Origin: Mesorhizobium sp. L-8-3
GTDB lineage: Bacteria; Pseudomonadota; Alphaproteobacteria; Rhizobiales; Rhizobiaceae
Assembly (NCBI RefSeq): GCF_016756615.1
Contig: NZ_AP023262.1
Coordinates: 434,001 to 498,000, forward strand
Direction: 5' to 3'
Length of the DNA: 64,000 nucleotides
Numbering within the stretch: the stretch's first letter is position 1; the number at the start of each line of letters is the position of its first letter. Both the position numbers and the translations under genes were made by a program. Below are positions 59,738-64,000 of the stretch, piece after piece. A model generated the notes under the pieces. It did no database searches, was not told the DNA's origin, and was given only the letters and a program-made list of their open reading frames with translations.

Positions 59738-61008
59738 CGGCCGGCGCAACCACAAGGCCGCGGATCCTGGTCATCGGCACGGGAGACACGAAGGCCGCCG
59801 AACTGCTGTTCATGCGCGCCACGATCGAGGCATCCGGCGGCGAAGCCGTGCTGGTGGACGTCAGCGTGCTCGGCAACCCGCCTTTCCGGCCGGACCACGA
59901 CAAGCACGCGGTCGCGGCGGCAGCGGACACGACGATCGAAGCCGTGGCGACGAGCGGCGACGAGAACTCCGCCATGGCGTTGATGGCGCTTGGAGCCTCG
60001 CGCCTCGCCAGGGCGCTCCACGACCGCGGCGACATCGACGGCTTCATCGCGCTCGGCGGTTCGATGGGCACCGATCTCGCGCTCGACGTCGCGCTGGCCC
60101 TGCCGCTCGGCGTGCCGAAGCTGGTCGTATCGACCATCGCCTATTCACATCTGGTGCCACCCGAACGCATCGCCCCCGACCTGATGATGATCCTGTGGGC
60201 CGGCGGGCTTCACGGCCTGAGCGGCATCTGCAAATCCGTGCTGTCGCAGGCCTGCGGCGCGGCGGTCGGTGCCGCGAGGGCAGTGCAGAAGCCGTCAGGG
60301 CCGCGACCGGCCATCGGCATGACCTCGCTCGGTTCGAGCTGCCTCAGCTATATGGGTCGGCTGCGGCCGGCGCTGGAACGACGTGGCTATGACGTCGCCG
60401 TCTTTCATACGACCGGCATGGGCGGCCGGGCCTTCGAGCAGGTCGCGGCGCAGGGCGGCTTCGCGGCCGTGTTCGACCTCAGCCTGCAGGAGGTCACCAA
60501 CCATATCAACGGTGTCGTCACCACATCGGGAGCCGACCGGCTCGAGAATGCCGGACGGCGCGGCATCCCACAGATCGTCGCCCCGGGTGCGACCGACATG
60601 ATCGACTTCGCCGCGTGGCAGGACGCGCCGGCCGCCTTCGCAGATCGTCCTTACCACGCGCATAACCGGCTCATCGCCTCGGCGACGACTGGTGTGGAGG
60701 GTCGACGCGCGACGGCCCGCGCCATTGCCCGCAAGCTTGGCGCGGCCAAGGGGCCGGTCGCCTTCATCCTGCCGGCCGACGGCATTCAGCAGTGGGACCA
60801 GCAAGGCGAGCCGCTGCACGAGCCCGAAGCGCTGGCGGCCTTCGTCGACGAGATGCGGGCGTGCGTGCCGGCCGGTGTCGAGCTTCACGAGATCGCCGCC
60901 CATATCAACAGCGACGCCTTCGCGGCGAAGGCGTTGGAGATCTTCGACCGCTGGGTGATTGAGGGCATCGTCGAGCCGGGCGTCGCCACGGAAGGCGCCG
61001 GGGCATGA
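59734..61008 (+). CDS. Tm-1-like ATP-binding domain protein (UPF0261)
   Basis: A 424-residue protein of the Tm-1-like/UPF0261 family. The N-terminal nucleotide-binding half carries ILVIGTGDTKAAELLFMR near residues 10-27 and FIALGGSMGTDLALDVALAL near 105; the second half has IGMTSLGSSCLSYMGRLRPA near 190, FHTTGMGGRAFEQVA near 226 and IPQIVAPGATDMIDF near 282. The plant virus-resistance protein Tm-1 has this domain joined to a TIM barrel, and many bacteria encode that barrel next door; none is present here. ATP-dependent chemistry is inferred; reaction unknown. Confidence 0.9.
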   Translation: MTAGATTRPRILVIGTGDTKAAELLFMRATIEASGGEAVLVDVSVLGNPPFRPDHDKHAVAAAADTTIEAVATSGDENSAMALMALGASRLARALHDRGDIDGFIALGGSMGTDLALDVALALPLGVPKLVVSTIAYSHLVPPERIAPDLMMILWAGGLHGLSGICKSVLSQACGAAVGAARAVQKPSGPRPAIGMTSLGSSCLSYMGRLRPALERRGYDVAVFHTTGMGGRAFEQVAAQGGFAAVFDLSLQEVTNHINGVVTTSGADRLENAGRRGIPQIVAPGATDMIDFAAWQDAPAAFADRPYHAHNRLIASATTGVEGRRATARAIARKLGAAKGPVAFILPADGIQQWDQQGEPLHEPEALAAFVDEMRACVPAGVELHEIAAHINSDAFAAKALEIFDRWVIEGIVEPGVATEGAGA

Positions 61009-61694
61009 CGCCTCCTCCTGCGCAGGTCCTGGTGCTCGACTTCGGCGGCGTGGTGACCCGCACGCTCTTCGAGACGCATGCGCTGACGGAACAGGCGCTG
61101 GGCCTGGCGCGAGGCACGCTCGCCTGGCGCGGGCCGTTCGACCCGTCGGGCGACCCGCTGTGGCAAGCCATGCAGGCCGGCGCGATCAGCGAGCGCGACT
61201 ACTGGCTCCAGCGAACCCGCGAGGCGGGCCGCCTGGTCGGCGAGGATTGGGATGCGATGGAGACCTTCGTTCGCCGGGCGCGCGGCGCCGATCCCGAAGC
61301 GGTGGTAAGGCCCGAGGCCGACATGGCGATCCGGCTGGCGCATCACAACGGCGTGCGGCTGGCGATCCTCTCCAACGAGCTGGATCTCTTCTACGGCGCG
61401 GACTTCCGTGGCCGGCTGCCGCTGCTCGATCTTTTCGAAGCCATCGTCGACGCCACCTACACCGGCATATTGAAGCCCGATCCGCGCTCCTATGGGGCCG
61501 TGACCGCCGCGCTCGGCGTGCCGGCCGGCGCCTGCGTCTTCGTCGACGACCAGAAGCGCAATATCGAGGGGGCCGTCCGGTCCGGCATGCGCACGGTGCA
61601 TTTCGACGTACGCCAACCCGCCGACGGCTATCGGCAAGCGCTCGCGCTGCTCGGCATCGAACCCCCAGCGGAGGGACGCCATGATGTTGCATGA
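61005..61694 (+). CDS. HAD-IA family hydrolase
   Basis: A 229-residue cytoplasmic HAD protein. Motif I is LVLDFGGVVTRTLFE near residue 10, with Gly instead of Asp two positions after the nucleophile, as in several HAD-IA subgroups. Motif II is LAILSNELDLFYG near 119, the Lys is in ILKPDPRSYGAVTAALG near 155 and motif IV is VFVDDQKRNIEGA near 175. It overlaps both neighbours (4 and 14 bases). It may dephosphorylate or dehalogenate an intermediate made by the Tm-1-like protein; that is inference. Confidence 0.9.
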   Translation: MTPPPAQVLVLDFGGVVTRTLFETHALTEQALGLARGTLAWRGPFDPSGDPLWQAMQAGAISERDYWLQRTREAGRLVGEDWDAMETFVRRARGADPEAVVRPEADMAIRLAHHNGVRLAILSNELDLFYGADFRGRLPLLDLFEAIVDATYTGILKPDPRSYGAVTAALGVPAGACVFVDDQKRNIEGAVRSGMRTVHFDVRQPADGYRQALALLGIEPPAEGRHDVA

Positions 61695-63036
61695 CAACAA
61701 TTTCCTCAAGGAGAACAACGCGCGCCACATGTGGCATCCGATGGCGCATCCGGCGGAGATGCGCGCCAATCCGCCGAAGGTCATCACCGCGGCCGAGGGC
61801 GTGACGCTGACCGATGTCGACGGCCACAAGTCGCTCGACGCTGTCGGCGGATTGTGGAACGTCAATCTCGGCTATTCCTGCGATCCGATCAAACAGGCGA
61901 TTTCCCGCCAGCTCGACCAACTCGCCTATTATTCGGCCTTCCGCGGCACCGCGACCGGGCCGGCGGTCGAACTGTCCTATGCGCTCGCCGAGTGGTTCCG
62001 GCCGGACGGGCTGGTGCGCTCCTTCTTCACCTCGGGCGGCTCCGACAGCGTCGAGACGGCGCTCCGGCTGGCCCGCCAGTACCACAAGATCCGCGGCGAG
62101 CGGGACCGCACGAAATTCCTCAGCCTGAAGAAGGGCTATCACGGCACGCATTTCGGCGGCGCCTCGGTGAACGGCAACAGCAATTTCCGGCGCAACTACG
62201 AGCCGCTTCTGCCCGGCTGCTTCCAGACAACGGCGCCCTATCTCTACCGCAACCCCTTCGGCGAAACCGATCCGGCGCGGCTCGCCCAGCTCTGCGCAGC
62301 CGCACTCGAGGATGAAATCGCCTTCCAGGGCGCCGACACGATCGCAGCCTTCATCATGGAACCGGTGCTCGGCGCCGGCGGCGTCATCCCGCCGCATGAG
62401 AGCTTCATGCCGCTGGTGCGCGAAATCTGCGACCGCCACGGCATATTGCTGATCGCCGACGAGGTGATCACCGCTTTCGGACGCACCGGCGCCTGGACGG
62501 GCTCGCGGCTCTGGGGCGTCAAGCCCGATCTGATGTGCACCGCCAAGGCGATCACCAACGGCTATTTTCCCTTCGGCGCCGTGATGATCGGCGAGAAGGT
62601 CACGGAAGCCTTCGAGACCAACAATGACTCCTTCGGCGCCATCGGCCATGGCTACACCTATTCGGCCCATCCGGTCGGCGCGGCGGCCGCGCTCGCCTGC
62701 CTGCCCGAGATGGAGAAGGCGGGGCTTGCCGCGAATGCCGCGGCGCGTGGCGCGGAGCTGATCGCGGGCTGCGCGGCGCTGATGGAGCGGCACGAGAGCG
62801 TCGGCGACGTGCGCGGCAAGGGGCTGATGGTCGCCATCGAACTCGTCGGTGACCGCAAGACCAAGAAGCCGATCGACAAGAAGCTGATCGGCAAGGTCTT
62901 CGAGACGACTTATCGGCAGGGCGTGATGGTCCGGGTTTCCGGCAACACCATCATCCTGTCGCCGCCGCTGATCGTCACGGCCGCCGACGTCGGGACGATC
63001 GTCTCGGCGATCGACGCAGGGCTCTCGGCCATCTGA
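61681..63036 (+). CDS. Class III aminotransferase (omega-amino acid/amine:pyruvate type)
   Basis: A 451-residue PLP enzyme. FTSGGSDSVETALRLARQYH near residue 116 binds the phosphate, LIADEVITAFGRTG near 257 holds the Asp, and the Schiff-base Lys is in MCTAKAITNGYFPFGAV near 287. MWHPMAHPAE at the N-terminus is typical of beta-alanine/omega-amino-acid:pyruvate transaminases. It moves the amino group of an amine or omega-amino acid to a 2-oxoacid, giving an aldehyde that the dehydrogenase at 55731 could oxidise. Starts inside the HAD gene end. Confidence 0.94.
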   Translation: MMLHDNNFLKENNARHMWHPMAHPAEMRANPPKVITAAEGVTLTDVDGHKSLDAVGGLWNVNLGYSCDPIKQAISRQLDQLAYYSAFRGTATGPAVELSYALAEWFRPDGLVRSFFTSGGSDSVETALRLARQYHKIRGERDRTKFLSLKKGYHGTHFGGASVNGNSNFRRNYEPLLPGCFQTTAPYLYRNPFGETDPARLAQLCAAALEDEIAFQGADTIAAFIMEPVLGAGGVIPPHESFMPLVREICDRHGILLIADEVITAFGRTGAWTGSRLWGVKPDLMCTAKAITNGYFPFGAVMIGEKVTEAFETNNDSFGAIGHGYTYSAHPVGAAAALACLPEMEKAGLAANAAARGAELIAGCAALMERHESVGDVRGKGLMVAIELVGDRKTKKPIDKKLIGKVFETTYRQGVMVRVSGNTIILSPPLIVTAADVGTIVSAIDAGLSAI

Positions 63037-63155
63037 GATCCGTGCGACCGTCAAGATGACAGCGCCGCACGGGACCTTTCCGTGTTCCGGCGGATTCATC
63101 ATGGCTTAACGAAAAGCGTGGTAGGGTCCGGCGAGTCATTGGAGGGTGGGGTCCG

Positions 63156-63869
63156 ATGGGTTTGCCGTCGCCGGAACAGCTTGCGGAACTCAGCGGCAAG
63201 ATCGAGGAGCAGGGCCGACTGTGTCACGGCGTCTGGGGCAAGTTCTCCAGCGTGATGAAGTCGCTGATGCTGAAGCTCGGGCCGATGGCCGCCCAGACCG
63301 GCGTGACGAAGGCGGTTTCGGCGGTCGGCGTGACGAGCGGGCTGCAGATCGCGAGCGTCGGCGGGGTGGGGCTGACCCTGGCGCCGATCGGCGCCGCACT
63401 CTCACCCTGGATCGGTGCGGCGATGGTGGCGACCCAGGCGGGAAAGATCTTCGATCTCTACGATCTGCGCGACGATGCGCTGAAAAGCGCCAAGAGTCCT
63501 GTCCTTTACGGCTGCCATTGCGGCAAATGCGCCAAGAACATCCAATACATCATCGACAAGAAGGAACGGAACGTCGCGCTTGTGGCCGTCGGCGTCGGCA
63601 CGCTCGGAGTCTCGGCCATCCTCAAGGGGTTCCATTCGCTCGGGAAGAAGGTCTATTCCGCAGCCAAGGGTGAAACCCGCCCCAAGGAGCAGGTCAGCCG
63701 CGACCTCGTGGATTCGGCGCGCGGCGGCTGCACGGCAGCCATGGGCGTCGTCTTCCTGCTTTCGGGCTCCTGGAGCCTGACCGGTCCCCGCGACGCCGAG
63801 ACCATGGCCACGGCCGTGGCGATCATGACCTCGTCGGACGGCTGGGAGAAGCTGAAGAGCAACTGGTAG
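63156..63869 (+). CDS. Unknown protein with hydrophobic Gly-rich segments and CxCxxC motif
   Basis: A 237-residue protein I do not recognise. It has a polar N-terminus (LSGKIEEQGRLCHGVWGKFS), a Gly/Ala-rich hydrophobic stretch near residues 51-100 (VTSGLQIASVGGVGLTLAPI, LSPWIGAAMVATQAG), the motif YGCHCGKCAKNIQYIIDKKE near 123, a second hydrophobic part (NVALVAVGVGTLGVSAILKG) near 147 and a third near 200 (GCTAAMGVVFLLSGSWSL). The gene is preceded by GGAGGGTGGGG. The Cys cluster could bind a metal; the Gly-zipper-like segments suggest membrane insertion. No operon partner. Confidence 0.75.
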   Translation: MGLPSPEQLAELSGKIEEQGRLCHGVWGKFSSVMKSLMLKLGPMAAQTGVTKAVSAVGVTSGLQIASVGGVGLTLAPIGAALSPWIGAAMVATQAGKIFDLYDLRDDALKSAKSPVLYGCHCGKCAKNIQYIIDKKERNVALVAVGVGTLGVSAILKGFHSLGKKVYSAAKGETRPKEQVSRDLVDSARGGCTAAMGVVFLLSGSWSLTGPRDAETMATAVAIMTSSDGWEKLKSNW

Positions 63870-63896
63870 CGTTGTCCGCGGCAACTGGCGCGCGCC

Positions 63897-64000
63897 CTAT
63901 CCGGGCATGTTCGCGCGCCTGACGATGAAATCGTGCAATATCTGGGCGGCCGGCGAGAGCGCCCGGTTGCGAAGCATGATCAGGCTGTAGGGCTGCACCT
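63897..64000 (-). CDS. LysR family regulator, C-terminal end only
   Basis: The last 33 or so codons of a minus-strand gene entering from beyond the window: VQPYSLIMLRNRALSPAAQI then LHDFIVRRANMPG and TAG. The R-x-LSPAA-x-F/L ending matches the C-terminus of LysR co-inducer domains. Nothing can be said of its target. Confidence 0.7.
   Translation of the reverse strand, partial: VQPYSLIMLRNRALSPAAQILHDFIVRRANMPG

Overview
The window reads as a high-GC alphaproteobacterial chromosome or large-replicon segment, most likely from a Hyphomicrobiales member close to Mesorhizobium, Aminobacter or other Phyllobacteriaceae. The evidence is the rhizobial type of intergenic mosaic repeat at 21451-21610, another alphaproteobacterial-type inverted repeat at 32271-32423, the style of the solute-uptake operons, and gene neighbourhoods such as a paa cluster carrying both PaaR and PaaX. 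The genus is an inference. I saw no rRNA, tRNA, CRISPR array or replication origin.

Layout. 1-5276: a minus-strand uptake and oxidation operon (DUF3830 protein, polyamine-type ABC transporter of four genes, aldehyde dehydrogenase cut by the window edge). 5277-10596: a 2-oxoacid dehydrogenase operon (fused E1, E2, E3) divergent from an Lrp/AsnC regulator. 10737-21347: an envelope and periplasm island with two related arylsulfatases, a secreted HAD phosphatase, a DUF992 protein, a Gly-rich secreted protein, a beta-barrel, a TonB-C-like protein and an LssY_C protein. One sulfatase is split by a 1208-bp IS5-type element with a clean 5-bp target duplication, and gene remnants lie nearby.

21779-32105: a phenylacetate degradation cluster (paaZ / paaG-paaI-paaK / paaABCDE / paaR-paaX) with recognisable operator-like sites and a bidirectional terminator. 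32500-46623: mixed single genes and short operons: alpha/beta hydrolase, adenine-deaminase-type amidohydrolase, TetR with a membrane protein, two HxlR regulators, an MpaB-type oxygenase, a pentapeptide-repeat protein, a FabF-type ketosynthase with a phosphotransferase, a QuiC1-type 3-dehydroshikimate dehydratase fusion, and a BBE-type FAD oxidase interrupted by a single amber codon.

46624-53507: a tight eight-gene operon (TetR, a five-gene branched-chain-amino-acid-type ABC transporter, a lone GAF protein, an amidohydrolase) that looks like a dedicated import and hydrolysis system for an unknown amide or peptide-like compound. 53508-55722: a DUF3604 remnant, a LysR regulator, a SnoaL-like protein and a small unknown protein. 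55731-63036: two facing units (APC permease and aldehyde dehydrogenase on minus; IclR, Tm-1-like ATP-binding protein, HAD hydrolase and class III aminotransferase on plus) that together look like an uncharacterised amine or amino-acid catabolic system. 63156-64000: an unknown membrane-associated protein with a CxCxxC motif and the C-terminal end of a LysR regulator.

Best candidates for an undescribed system are the 55731-63036 amine locus, where the Tm-1-like protein lacks its usual TIM-barrel partner, and the 46624-53507 uptake-GAF-amidohydrolase operon. The clearest direct observations are the precise IS disruption of the sulfatase, whose frame is exactly restorable on paper, the in-frame amber codon in the FAD oxidase, and two buried gene remnants (response-regulator receiver, DUF3604).
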